Source of the DNA: Plantago ovata
Lineage: Eukaryota > Streptophyta > Magnoliopsida > Lamiales > Plantaginaceae
Reading direction: 5' to 3'
Length of the DNA stretch: 64,000 nt
NCBI GenBank assembly: GCA_028274465.1
Contig: CM051457.1
Location: forward strand, 103,911,982 to 103,975,981
Both the position numbers and the translations under genes were made by a program. Under the pieces are notes generated by a model. The model was not told where the DNA came from. It did no database searches and worked only from the letters and a program-made list of their open reading frames with translations. Positions 31,932-44,495 of this stretch are shown here, one piece after another; within the stretch, counting starts at the first letter, position 1, and every line of letters begins with the position of its first letter.

Positions 31932-34469
31932 TGAATGCGATAACAAATCATTTAAATGAAATGAATGTATCGTCAGATATAAGATTTTCTTCTTAATTGA
32001 AATAGGATTCATCTAGTCATAACGTATTTAAGGTCTAAGGGTTCTCTAAGGACTAATAAGATTATCGGGTGGTTTCTCAGTCTTATGTACACCATCTCTC
32101 AAATTCACACACACAACAAAAAATGGAAAAAGGTCCTTAAGAAGCCTGCGCTTGAAAACATTTAAAATTAATTAGTTTGATACATGAAATTCAATTTCCT
32201 TAATTAATTGATACTAGTAGACACATTACAGGACTATATCTGAACTGAGACACATAGAAGGATCATATCTGGACAGGGTACACATTACAGGATCATATCT
32301 GAAATTCTCCCAAGAGATCTCAAGTATGTATATGAAATTCAGTTTCCTTAATTAATAGAAAATGGATCTCAACAGATTTTGACATAGTACCTCCATATAT
32401 ATTTTTCATAATAAGCAAGAAGGCCCCTATATTAATTTTATGGGCAAATTACCAACTTATAAACTGCATTATACACTTTTTATATGTTTAAATTGCTATA
32501 AAAATACATATTTAAATATTCATAACTCTTGGTTCAAATAACAACATTCGTTAAAATTATAGAGGAAAATGACTTATTATGCGATCTGTGCTTAAATTTG
32601 AGAATGAAAAACTTTGGAAGTGTTAAAAAGTGATATACTAAGTTAAGAACTTGGATACATTGAAGAATAATCATTTTATCATCTAAAAAGAATGTGTGTG
32701 GAATATAACTAGCTAAATTGCATTTTTGAAGAAATTGAAGGTGTTAATTTGGCTATTTAAAAAATATAGAGGGTAATCTGCCTTTTAGAAGAAACTCAAG
32801 GGGTTAAATTGCCAAATGTTCATAATTTGTACGCTCATTACTAAAATGATAACCCAAGTCCCAAGTTACCAAACACGGATGAAACCAAGGAGAGAACAAC
32901 GTCGCGATAAGGTAAGGAGACATCGAAACCTAATTATGGAAAAACTAATTGCTACTTCTAAAATCTGTTGAGATCTCATGAAGATCCTTATTTTGGTAAT
33001 TACTTGATTATCAATCAAAAATAAATCTCATCTCAGTGGAATAATTATAAATTAGTAATACTTTTAATTTTTTCTGTCAAATTAGTGTGACCTAATTTTT
33101 TCATTACAATTTAGTTAAAATTTATTTACAAATTAGTGAATATACTAATTTTAGTATTATATCCTTAACTTATCTCCCAAATCCTCTCTCCTAATTTTGG
33201 TTTCCTTCTTGACCGAGTAGATGATGTCTTATGGTCTGCAAATTTCAACAAAATTAATAATGCAACAAACAAAAGTTAGGAGAAAATCCAAATGATAATT
33301 TCACACCACACCATAACTACGTACTGCCCATCCATGTGTCACAACCTTCAACAATCCAACAGCCTTGAAATCATGAAATACAGTACCAAAAGACTTACAT
33401 TAAAATAAAATATAACAAAAGCATATATAGAGTTACATGTATCTCGTGTACATTTTACATTGAGGATAGAACATTGATGCTAAGCATCATTTACTCATAA
33501 AGATTTCAGAGCCAAAATAATGAAAATTTACAATTTCTCAAGAACAAGAATATGCCGGAAAATAAAAATCATCAACTAGCTAGTATTAGAACATACTCTA
33601 GTGTTCCTAAAAAATAAAAAGAAAAAAAGAAAAAAAAAATAAAGAACATACTCTAGTGCAATATGGTGAACTTATCATCCAAACCCAGATTGGTATAAAA
33701 TTACCTCAATAATTTCAAGTATCATGTTTGATCGAAACTATAAGAAACAAACATCCAAGTATTATAAAACAAGCAAAATAGCCTCGATAAAACCATGTTA
33801 AAGCAAGCATCACAGTAGCTAACATTACCGAATATTGTGGATTTCAATAGATGCTTGTCTGAAGCGAATGTACTCTACAACAATAAAGAAATGCTTGTCA
33901 AAATTACAGGCCGGGTAGGATAAAACATGGCTACAGAATTTTAAAATTGAGATGCTTGGGAATTTCACTGTTCAATAAACAACTGTGGTTGCTTCCTTGA
34001 AAAGTGATGCTTCATTAGGATTTTAAAATTCAGATGCTTGGAAATAAAAGTGGTGCTTGATTAGAATTTCTACGGAGCTTGAACAAAATTATCGTGCATA
34101 AGAGATTACTAAGGATGCGTGTGAGTTGTGACTAATCACTAATCAAGTATTGAGATTGTTTTGCCATTTTTCAACATCGAACAATGAAATTGAAATCTGA
34201 ATTTAAAATCCAAGATTTGAAAAGTTGAACGTATAGGTGATGCGTCCCTGAATAATGTAGATTGGGAATTGAAGTATCAGCTGCTTGTTGATGTCGGATG
34301 TGCATGAAGAGTTCAACTCCAATTAAGTGAAGTAAAGCTACCTGCTATAGAACAAAAAGTACTCAAATTAATTTGGGATGAAGAGTCCACCGTGAATCAT
34401 ATCTTTATATCATTATTTATAAAGATGATTCTGTCTAATAATAGTAGTATATAAAATCTAAAGATGTTT
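31932..34469. other. AT-rich intergenic region
   Basis: No gene recognised. Short internal repeats are present, such as ACATTACAGGA near 32223 and 32282 and ATGAAATTCA...TTTCCTTAATTAA near 32186 and 32332. Nothing else structured was seen. Confidence 0.5.
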
Positions 34470-34953
34470 AATATTATATTATTAGTTACTAGATTAGTTG
34501 TTAAAATTAAGCAAGATTATTATAGTTAAGAACTATTTAAACACTAATTAGTAAAAAACTTTACATGTATCACTAATTAATTGGTAAGAAACTATTAGTG
34601 GGATCATTACCAATTTCCAATTTGTAATTAACCCAATCTCAATTTATGGAAAAACTGAAATCCTAATCAAAATCGATTTAGAAATCATCTATAAAATACG
34701 ATTGATTGTTTTATATAGTACCAATTTCGTTCAGTAAAAAACTAAAACAAAGAAAAGTTACTCTTCTCTATTTTCTTTAATTCTCTGTTTCTGTATAATC
34801 ATCATGGCGGAGGAGATGACGATGATGTTTCACAAACCTGATTTTGCTTATGCCCAGTTCACCATTGGGATGGTCAAGAGACGATTTCGCCATGACCCTG
34901 ATAAGTTCAACAGGTTCAGCGCTCTGATTCGCAATCACGCACAACTTCAACAC
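34470..34953 (+). repeat. Promoter and 5' coding segment duplicated at 29634-30133
   Basis: This is the partner copy of the segmental duplication. It contains a TATA-like TTTTATATAG at 34709-34718 and the leader before ATG 34804. Confidence 0.85.
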
Positions 34954-35832
34954 CAAAACAATCAGTCTTTTCTTTCCGAATTAAACTCTCTGTTTACGGA
35001 AGAGAATAAGGATCTCATGCTAAATATCCGAAACCTTTGGGGCATGGTGGCCGATCAGAACAACAACAACAAGAAGAAGGAGCCTGTGGTGATGCTGGAT
35101 AAGAAGTCAAGCAAAGAGATAAGAAACGAGTGTTTGGATTTCATCAACAAGATCAGGTTCACATTAAGTCACGACGAGTCCCAAAAGTTGGTCGACATAA
35201 TGAAGGCGTATCAACATCACAAAGATGCCGATCGTGTAGAGGATGAAGCCGAACCCCTTCTCAAGAAACATCCAGAGTTGCAGATTGCACTCAGCCGCGA
35301 CTTTCTTTACGAGGCTCAGTGTTGTCGTAATGGTAGACCAGTTCCGGATATGTTAGCCTCCCGTAAGCGCAAGAGGGACGAGCAAGAGAACGCTTCTTTG
35401 AGACTCGCAAGCTGGGTGACGATGAAATTTCAAGATTAGAAAAGGAAGATAAGATGCAGGACAACGAAGTTGAATACAACACGATGTTACACGCAAAGGA
35501 GGCATTGCAGAAAACTCCTAAGTTATTATTCAGCAAGAAATACCAAGGGAGTACGATTGCACGTAAGTGATTACGTTAGCGGTATGGATTTGTTTTGCTT
35601 GAGGAAGAAGTTCAAGCGTAGGAGATACAGCTTGCTGCACGACGAACATGTTAAAGTAAAAAAGGCCATAGATGAAGCGGAACGAATTGTTAGACGCTTA
35701 ACCAAGAAGATGAATCGCAAGACGAATGGCTGGAACGAAGAGAGGAAGAAGTTGGCCAAATCCAATCATGAGGACGCATCCAAAATCGAAACGTTCGATT
35801 GGCACGATTACGGAACAACTAGTAATCTGTAA
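34804..35832 (+). pseudogene. Two-PAH (SIN3-like) protein gene, two frameshifts
   Basis: It is a paralogue of the intact gene at 47818-48831. ATG 34804 opens a frame with PAH1 (FAYAQFTIGMVKRRFRHDPDKF to LNSLFTEENKDLM) and PAH2 (ECLDFINKIRFTLSHDESQK to PLLKKHPELQ), then PVPDMLASRKRKRDE, a likely nuclear signal. Near 35390 the frame slips and ends at 35439. Coding continues in a second frame (ETRKLGDDEISRLEKEDKM) and, after a probable extra A in an A-run near 35512, in a third (VSDYVSGMDLFCLRKKF) to the stop at 35832. The two slips cancel in frame but scramble about 40 residues. PAH domains in SIN3 bind transcription factors; this protein lacks the HDAC-interacting region. Confidence 0.75.
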
Positions 35833-36112
35833 ACAGTGTGATACTATAAGAATTAATTAGTTGAGTTCTGTAATAATGTTAGCTTTGTTGTATTTAATTT
35901 CAAATTTATTGAAGATTATTTTCAGTTAGCAAATAAACTTATGAATGAATTTCTGTAGTTTATATGTTGTCATCTAATTAATCCATAACAAATTAAAGCA
36001 ATGAGTCTGATTTATATATATATATTAATTAGTACTAAGTCTTGTAATTAAAATGCCCCATATACTGATTTAAAAAATGGAAGTTTGTACTCCATTTAAA
36101 ATTTCACCAAGT

Positions 36113-36887
36113 CTAATTATTCACCAAGTTGGAAGCCTGTATAATTACATTTGTTTTTGAAATGACCAAGTCTGTATAACTAAACACCACAAAAATCGCG
36201 GTGATGAAGGCAGAATCGACATTGGCATAAACATTGATCTCCATATCTGATATCTCCGCAACGATAGTATTAGAGTTTCCAGCATAGACTGTACATTGGC
36301 CGCCGTCAAACCACTTGCCTTCAACTCTAAAGTCAGGGGCGTCTTCATTCGTGTTAGACGCCAAGATGACATATAGTTTCGCCTTGAACTGGAGTACCGA
36401 AACCGAAGACGTCTTGATAGTGAAAAGCATGTCCTCTGAATCTGTGCTCTCCCCTCTGAAAATTTGCCATCTATGGTGTGCTGTCATGACCTGTGAAGAA
36501 ATTGAGTTGCATGAATTGAAAGATATTAAAAGTCAGAAACAACCTTCCCATACAAGTATCATGCATAAAGATAGGCAGATGCAACGTACTATATTATAAA
36601 TATGACTATGTTACGTAAAGAATTCACTGGAACTGATAATAGAGTAATTAGGTAGGTACGTACTTTTTCCCGGAAAGTGACGAGGGGTTGCCAGAAGCAT
36701 CAAGTAACACTCGTTTATGGTGAAGGCTGACGATTTCGCCTTTAACCTTAAACATGATATCACCGTTCACATCGGTCACATCTAAGCTTCCCGTAACTTT
36801 AGTCGAAAGCCTGCGAGATACAGTGAGATTCACAGGGTACCCCGCGCAGAACCGCGGATTGATTATTGCCGCCGCTGTTCCAGCCAT
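36113..36887 (-). CDS. LURP-one-related protein, two exons
   Basis: Exon 1 is 36887-36660 (MAGTAAAIINPRFCAGYPVN) and exon 2 is 36490-36113. The intron has donor GTACCT and acceptor CACAG, phase 0. The joined product is 201 residues, the usual length of plant LURP-one-related (LOR, DUF567) proteins. It shows the family's tubby-like pattern: VTGSLDVTDVNGDIMFKVKG, then HHRWQIFRGESTDSEDMLFTI, a GKWFDGGQCTVYAGNSNTIVA segment and a C-terminal hydrophobic VDSAFITAIFVVFSY helix. Arabidopsis LURP1 is linked to defence against downy mildew; the role of this member is unknown. A TATA-rich stretch lies near 36950-36970. The gene looks intact. Confidence 0.85.
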
Positions 36888-37118
36888 GTTGTTTTAAGGA
36901 GATACTGGCTGTGTTTATCGGTGTGCTGTGTATGTTTATGAATTCAACAAGTATATGTATATATACATATAATAAGGGGAAAATGAAAATTGGGATACCA
37001 TAGGTGAAAAAGAGTTAGCCAGGGTGGAAGAAGAAGCGAGGATCCTACCTGTGGGACCGATTTCATAAGCTTCTCTTCTGTTTCGTTTTTCCATTCCATG
37101 AAAGGGTCGACCCAAGAG

Positions 37119-37705
37119 CTATGTTCGAGATCTCGCCGGGTTGACCCGGTTCAACCGCTTCTCGGAAGCCTATGCGGGACGAAACACTGAAAACTCGGAA
37201 AAATCTCGGAATCCGGGATTTTTCCGAGTTTTTTACCGGTTAACCCGGGTCAATTCGGGTTTTTAATTAAAAAAAAATTTTTTAGGAGAAATTGGAAAAT
37301 ACTCAAAATAGGATCAGCTAAAAAGGAAAAATGTGATTGTACTTGTTTGAACCTTGAACTTGTTTGTTTGGATCATTGGTATGTTTGAACCTCGAACTTG
37401 TTTGTTTGATTTGAATCATTGTAATGTTTGAAGTTTGAATTTTTTTGCTTGATTTGGATCATTGTAATCTTCTAATGATATGCTACTATGAGTCTAAGAC
37501 TTTAGACTTTATTTTGGTTTCTATGAGTTTATATGATATTTATGTTTGAATTTTCTATGTCATTTGTTGATAAATATGTATAGTATTTGTTATATATAAT
37601 TTTAGGTATTTTTTTCTATTCCGAGACAAATGTCCGAGATGACCCGGGTTGACCCTTCTCAGGAGATCGTCCGAGATGGCCTCTGAGACGAGATCTCAAA
37701 CATAG
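37119..37705. mobile_element. hAT-type MITE (587 bp) with 8-bp target duplication
   Basis: Termini CTATGTTCGAGATCTCG and, inverted, CTATGTTTGAGATCTCG are flanked on both sides by CCCAAGAG (37111-37118 and 37706-37713). An 8-bp duplication is the hAT signature. The ends are rich in inverted CCGAGAT and GACCCGGGTT blocks. There is no coding capacity. Confidence 0.85.
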
Positions 37706-38506
37706 CCCAAGAGGCAGGCATATAGTAGGATCCGAAGTCTCTGGATTGGCTTCCAATTAATCTGACATCGAACCAGTTAAATCTGTAGATATTCAATAAT
37801 CGGAGAAAATATTAAAACTTACTTTTTCAGCTTTTCACTTATTTTTATAATTTTGGAAGTTTTGAAAATTAAAAAAAATTATAAAAGTGATGATATACAT
37901 GATATTCCAACGACATAAGGTATTACATATTTCGTGTCTACAATTTCAAGTCCAAAACGAAAATAATGTATGTATATATGAGTTTTGTGACTTTATTCTT
38001 CTATTTATATTTATATATATTTAAGATTTGTTAGACAATTAATTCCAATATTTTTATTATAACTGTTTTTATAAAAAAGAATACATATATAAAATTAAAT
38101 ATCGGATTGGATTGAATATTAGATCGGACAACCGATATTTTGGGATTATAAAAATCAATCTGTTGTCCAATTCGAAGTCTAATGATCCGAGTGGTCCGAA
38201 TCGGTTGAGTTTTCAAATTGGATTTTCGGATTTGAGTGATTCCGAACACCCATATAGGGGGTTAACCTATAAAAAATTCCTTTTTTATTTTCAATTTTTT
38301 TTGTTTAATTTTTAATACATAATTTTCGTTTAAACTACTAATTAAAGTACTCAATTCATAAAGGAAACATTAAAAGATTATATTTTGAAAGTAAAATAAC
38401 CATAAATTACTACTAACTCATGTAGAAAAAAATTACAATAAAAAGTAAATATAAATTATTTATATTCACATAATGTTTCGTTTGATTATAAATTACTACT
38501 AAATCA
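37706..38506. other. AT-rich intergenic DNA
   Basis: No gene or clear element was found, apart from the target repeat at its left edge. Confidence 0.5.
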
Positions 38507-38767
38507 TACTTCCTCCGGAAATTTAATAGGTTTACACTTTATTTTTGTTGACTTTTCAATGTCCGATTTGACCTTAAATAAATAATAACTCGTTAAGAAA
38601 AAAATAATTTTAAAAATTATATTATAAAAGTATACTTCTTATATATGTATTATATAACTTCTAAAATTAATTTATTCGTAATCAATTATAATTAATTTGT
38701 GGTCAAACCGGACATAAAAAAATTAACAAAAAGAAAGTGTAAATCTATTAAATTTCCAGAGGAAGTA
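38507..38767. mobile_element. Stowaway-like MITE (about 260 bp)
   Basis: Inverted ends TACTTCCTCCGGAAATTTAA and (reverse) TACTTCCTCTGGAAATTTAA extend about 45 bp inward with TTTACACTTT. TA occurs at both borders, the target usual for Tc1/mariner-type MITEs. Confidence 0.75.
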
Positions 38768-39571
38768 ATAAATCATACGGAGTACTATGAAAAGAATTAA
38801 GAAATAATATTGGAACAACATTAATTTATAATTAACTCTTATATAGGAATAATTATAAATGTAGTAGTCAAACTGAACTTTAGTTGAAAAGTGCATGGTA
38901 CTTTTGTTCCTGGACGGATATCATGAACTAATTACTCCATCCAAAAATATACTACTTCCTCCATCCTTTCTCTTTATTTTGTTGAATTTTTCAAGATTTT
39001 AAATCTTATCGAAAAAATCTTTGAATTTATATTAAGAAAGTAAAAAGTTTATATTTTCGTAATATAATTATCAAAATTATTTGTCCGGCATGATTTAGGA
39101 TTAATTCGATGTCAAATAGAGGCTACAAGTTAATATGTCAGCATAAACCTTTAGTAGTATGGGATAATAATTGAAAAGAAAGAAAATGAACGGAATCAAA
39201 GTTAATTGTAATTAAAAGAGGCTTGGACCACTTTTTTTTACGACTTTTAAAAGAGGTGACCGACGGTATATCATAAAATGATATTACGTTAATATGAAGT
39301 CTCAACAATAACATGAGCATAAATAAATGCAGAAAATGAAGTTTTTAAACAACATTGTCCAAGGATAAATATCAAAGCAAATTAATTTTAAAAAAAAAAA
39401 TAGTCTTGACAAATTTAGAAACTCCTACGAAACCCAAACTCAAACTCCGATAGTGACCTACCTAAATGACCTATTATTATGTTGTGTGGTTTCTATTACA
39501 ACCTCATTAATTATCAAGTTAAACGTTAAAATACTTGAAAACACCCCAAAACTCCAAAGTAGTAAGCAACT
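38768..39571. other. AT-rich intergenic DNA
   Basis: No gene seen. CTTCCTCCATCCTTTCTC near 38955 resembles another MITE end, without a matching partner. Confidence 0.4.
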
Positions 39572-40347
39572 TGTTGGAAGATACCCTGACTGCACCTCAT
39601 CTCTGTTTTATTATTGGAAAAGTAGAACGTATTGGATTGCTATCAGCTAGCCACCACATGTATGCTGTTATCCGCCTCATGTATTAGATTGTTTGTTTCT
39701 ATAATAGGGATTCGTCCCTTTAGATGCCTCTTTACATATAATAAGTCATACAAGTCAAGATTAGATCAACACTAAAATGTGTTGACGGACTGAAATATTA
39801 CTGTTCATTTCAAACATGACGGCCCTTATGATTTATGGAACTTTTTTCATCTATCTTTGTCTTTACTTTTTTATTCTTTTATAGCTCCGTATCAAAGATA
39901 CTGAAGAAATCATGGAGAAATGGTCTTGTATTATTGAAGAAGACGGCGGAATTGGATACAGAACAGAGCACTCTCAACTCTCATTTATAGTAGCTAATGT
40001 AGCCCTAAACCAAATGTGAAATTAAATTATATTGGGTTTCTACACTACTCCGTACAGGGATGAAAACACAACTTTTATCTCACCAGTAAGTAATTGAATG
40101 ATCAAGAAATTGAGCGGATAAGATCCATGCCTGAAACCCTAATGTACCTTCAGTACTATTGGATTGTTTCCCGCCTAAGTTTTTGTTCCTTTGCGAATTC
40201 AAATTGTCCCTCTGTAGTTCACGCTCTGGCTGAGATAAATTTGTGGTGCTTGGCGTACGGAGCTCGTCACAATGACTTCTTCTTTTCTCTATCACAGTTC
40301 GGGCTAATTCTTCCGGCTTGCTCTCTTCTTCTTCTTGTATTCCAACA
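39572..40347 (-). repeat. 3' LTR of Copia3 (about 776 bp)
   Basis: On the minus strand the LTR starts TGTTGGAATACAAG right after a purine-rich tract (CCCGAGAGGGAC) and ends with the inverse CCAACA at 39572. A TATA box (CTATAAAAG, near 39884 on the minus strand) lies inside. The open frames at 40080-40382 are LTR sequence. The 5' part of the element is missing. Confidence 0.6.
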
Positions 40348-40933
40348 GTCCCTCTCGGGAGTATAGATATTTGATACTCCAATCTTGCCGAACATCAAGA
40401 TCAAGTTTTCTCCAAAAATCGTTTTAGTAAAGACATCAACTAACTGATTCTTAGATTTAAATGTATTTTACAGAGACTAGAGACTATGCCTTTTTCTACT
40501 TGTTCTCTTATGAAGTGGCAATCAATCACTATGTGTTTTGTTCTCTCATGAAACACTAGATTCATAATTGGTTACATGGATTGCTGATCATTGAGTATCA
40601 TAGAGAATCACAACTGGTTTCATAACATGAATTTTGAAATCTTCAAATAGCCTGAAAAGCCATATTACTTCACAACATGTGTATGATACAGCTCTGTATT
40701 CTGCTTCTGTTGTAGATTTGTTCAATACTTGTTGTTTCTTGGACTTCCAGCTTATCAAGGAGTCTCCAAATACACAATAGCCTGTTGTAGACTTTCTTGT
40801 GAATGTACATCCACCAAAATCATAATCACTGTATGCTAGGAGTTCTTGATTTAGCTTGGAGTTAAAAAAAAACAATCCATTTCCAATGTTGTTCTTAAGA
40901 TATCTAACAATTCTCAGTAATGATCGATGCGAT
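40348..40933 (-). pseudogene. Copia3 RNase H fragment
   Basis: Minus-strand coding traces start at RYLKNNIGNGLFF (near 40925). They continue with LAYSDYDFGGCTFTRKSTTG, SWKSKKQQVLNKSTTEAEYRA and CCEVIWLFRLFEDF, the classic Copia RNase H, to a stop at 40588. Past the stop, decayed traces (FHERTKHI, VDVFTK) continue to the polypurine tract. RT and upstream parts are absent; the N gap lies a little to the right. Confidence 0.8.
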
Positions 40934-41175
40934 GTGATGTATTACAAGTCACTAAGTCTAACATATATCTAGCTAATCTTTTATAAATATCTAAATTATG
41001 ACTTAAGAATTCTTAGGAAGCCTTTCTATACTAAATAGCTCTTTACTTGTGTTGTTCATTAAAATACTAATTCCTAACATTTTTACCTCAACGTCCTAAC
41101 ATTTCAGGTCATACCGAGTTAGTGTATCAATACCGTTCACAAAAAATAGTTAGTGTATCAATCAGATTTTTTTAA

Positions 41176-41275
41176 NNNNNNNNNNNNNNNNNNNNNNNNN
41201 NNNNNNNNNNNNNNNNNNNNNNNNNNNNNNNNNNNNNNNNNNNNNNNNNNNNNNNNNNNNNNNNNNNNNNNNNNN
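41176..41275. other. Assembly gap (100 Ns)
   Basis: A run of exactly 100 N is the usual placeholder for a gap of unknown size. The right part of Copia3 may lie in it. Confidence 0.98.
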
Positions 41276-42187
41276 TTTAACCGAGACACATAAGAAACAA
41301 TATATATACTGTATTAAAGAAGTTTTGAAGACAATTATCAAGTAAATGAATAAGTTAACAAGAAAAAGGTTTTAAAACGTTATCACAATTTTAATAGGAC
41401 TGATCAGAACGTAAATTAATAAAATTTAAGATAATTTGTCAACTTATAATCAATTGCAAATAATAACAAAAAAAATTGAGTAAGTTTTGTGAAAATTATT
41501 TCTCTAAATAATAAAAAAAATCAACACTTTATTTATACTTCATCCATTCCATTAATAACTTTCTCTTCGGTAAACAACCTTCATGCAGTGGCGAATCCAG
41601 AACGAATATTCAGTGGGGTTCAAACTTAACTAGTATTTTCTGAAATAATTATATTTAAATAACAAAATATTAATAATAAATTCGCATTAGAGTAGAAGTC
41701 TGAAAATTACATCAGGAAAGTTAAATTGAAAAACAAAGAACATATATATCATCACTTCAGTCCATAGATATAATATTAACTAAATTACTTCTGCTTCTAA
41801 GAGCAAATAGAAAGCTAACCGAAAGAAAAATACTGGGCAATACTCCCCGAATGCAGAAATTAAAGGCGCAAAGACCATTGTACCTGCTTGATAGTATTGG
41901 GGCATTCTCTCTCAAATCAAATATGACTTGTTGCAGCCCAGACTCCTGCGCCATTAGAATAGAGTGTTAGTATAAGTTGTTATATGTAAACCAAAATAAG
42001 TTGTTATATGTAAACCAAAATCATATTCAATAGATTCTTACAAAATGTATTATGAAAATTATCTTCTAATTGGTGGCAACTGTGTGCGATGCAATCGCAT
42101 CTTCTGAAACCGCTGTAAGATGTCCTCATCATCAAGTGCTTTAAAAATCCCCTTTTCTATGTAACAAACCATGCAATCGTTCATGAA

Positions 42188-44495
42188 CTAGTTTCCCATC
42201 GTATTCCGCGCATCTGTCTTGACAACTTTCATAGCCGAGAACACTCTTTCAACTGTTGCAGTTGCAACTGGCAATGTCAATGCCAAACAGATAAGTCGAT
42301 AAACCAGAGGAAGTACACGATGCTTCGCACTCTCAACCATCTTTCTTTGCAAGACTTCCAATGTCACGAAGTTTGCAAAACTCATCACATTTTCTAAGAT
42401 CATAAGCATAAGTATCTAGCTGATCATCAAGTAGGACAAGATCCATTGCAGAAAAGTCTAATGGATATAGTTTAGCAAGTTTCATCAACTTAGCATGGTC
42501 AAATGCCTCAAGAGAGTTGCTTGGAGAAAGACATGACATACTAAAAGCAACTCCGAACCCGCAACAGTAAAACGACCATTTATCTCAGCAACAACAAAAT
42601 CAATAGCTTGGAAAAATATTTGAACATGATAGTAATGCAAGTAAGTAATTCTGACCTCTCCTGGTTGCAAACGCTTACGAGTAGTAGGATAGAACTCATC
42701 CATGTTTGGCACAACTATGGAATGGGTCAAACAAAATTCATTCATGTCTTTCAAAAACGCATCCCACTCATTCTCCCTCAAAGAACATAACCAAACTCAT
42801 AGCATTCACAATGTCTTGATCCTTTCGTTGCAATGCCTGTGACAATTCATTTGTAATCCCCATGATTTTTTTCATCAAATGCATGGTAAATACAAATGCA
42901 TACTTGTCCATCTTATCTCGCATACTCCTTGCCATGGAACGTTGTTCACCAAGATTCCCATGTTTTTCAATATTCTTAAGTACCTTTGAAACTGATGGTC
43001 ACATAGTCATTAGGCGAATGATTGTAACATGGTATGAGCCCCAACGAGTATCACCTGGCCTTTTGAGAGTAATTTGCTGATTTTTCCCCTTTCCACTTGA
43101 AATTTCCCCATTCTCCAACATCTCTAGTATATTTTCATGATGATGAATACATTTGAGCTCATCTGACCTTTTACAAGAAGTTGAACTAATGTTGACAATC
43201 ATAGTGGCATAGTTAAAAAAGTCACCAACATCCAAATTGTTCTTTGAAACAACAACAATAGCCAATTGAAGTTAATGTGCAAATCAATGTACAAAGAATG
43301 CAGATGGATTTTCCTCCAATATTATATACTTCAATCCATTAAATGCACCACTCATGCTTGCTCCATCATATCCTTGTCCCCTCAATTTAGAAATAGATAT
43401 AACTTATGTTGTGAAAACAGATTATCTATAGCACTTTTCAAAGATTTGGCAGAAATGTCACTTACATGCTCAATTCCTATGAATCGCTCCATGACTGTCC
43501 ATGTATATTCACATACAGTAGAACCACCGCCGTTTGTTCTTTCACATAGGTATCCCTAGACTCATCAACCAAAAGAGCGAAGAATGAATCTCCTATATCC
43601 ATAATGATTTCATTGGTTGCTAATGATGTACAAGAATTCACCATATCCTTCTGAATGTCGGGAGATATCATTTTACAGTTTCCATGAGCATGATCTCCCA
43701 AGTGCTTTCCAATCTGTTGATTTATGAATTCAGTCCAACCAACAAGTTCAAGAAAATCTCCCTTATTATCAGACTCCTCAGACTCATCATGACCATGAAA
43801 TGGCAAAGCTTGACCCAAGAGATATCGAACACACCATAAGGTGATCGTCAACCTAACACACGATAAGAATCTTGTAATGCAAGGTTTTGATTGGAAAGGA
43901 CATAAGCCACACTTTGACGTTGATTCTGAAAATTCTCACAAATCCTCCTTGCTTCATTGTGGCTACTATTACTTCTCCCAACATGTATGTTAAACCTCTC
44001 AACAGACTTTCTCCAATTATCAAATCCATCTGATATGAACGCACGCCCACCTCCTTGATCTCCATAGTCCTTTTTATAAACATAACACCATAAACAAAAT
44101 GCCGATTCCTTTGACACACTATATTCCAACCATGAGAATTGATCGAAATACAAAGCTTTAAAGGAACTTGTATTTCCTCCTGAGAACTCTCTTTCTTGAA
44201 AATTATGGTCTCTAGATTGGCAAGGACCTTTTAATAGGTATGCCAAACGGACATCATCCCTGATGTTTGGGTGGCAAGGACCTTTTAATTGGTATGCCAA
44301 ACGGACATCATCCCTGATGTTTGGGTCATAGGCATTAACCTGTTTGCGTTTTCCCGGATCAGCAATAATATCATCTTTATTAAACTGCACACAAGGTCTC
44401 TTTGTGGGTCTAGAAGCCTCCTTAGCTGTTTTTACCACCCATTTATCCATTCTGTTTTCTGCAAAATAAGAAAACTTACATAATTTAGCCATTAT
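42188..44495 (-). pseudogene. hAT transposase with TTF-type zinc finger and dimerisation domain, broken
   Basis: Pieces in several minus-strand frames line up with the plant TTF-type/ZMYM-like hAT protein. The N-terminus is near 44490 (MDKWVVKTAKE). The TTF-type zinc finger follows (FSWLEYSVSKESAFCLWCYVY, 44130-44060), then GLPFRGHDESE-type sequence (LPFHGHDESEESDNKGDFLEL, 43800-43730) and the DDE/RNase H-like core in fragments (43700-42480). The C-terminal hAT dimerisation motif is TATVERVFSAMKVVKTDARN (42260-42195). A frameshift near 43855 and many stops downstream rule out function. A 54-bp tandem duplication adds 18 residues (next entry). Confidence 0.82.
44219..44326 (-). repeat. 54-bp direct duplication inside hAT transposase
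   Basis: Two 54-bp copies (44219-44272 and 44273-44326) encode NIRDDVRLAYQLKGPCHP and NIRDDVRLAYLLKGPCQS in frame. Related proteins have this block once, which is from memory of the family. Confidence 0.8.

Noticed and set aside
29634..34953. The two 490-bp direct repeats as LTRs of one element
   Set aside because: They contain a gene promoter and the first codons of a PAH protein, lack TG...CA ends, primer site or polypurine tract, and the right copy continues into the rest of the gene.
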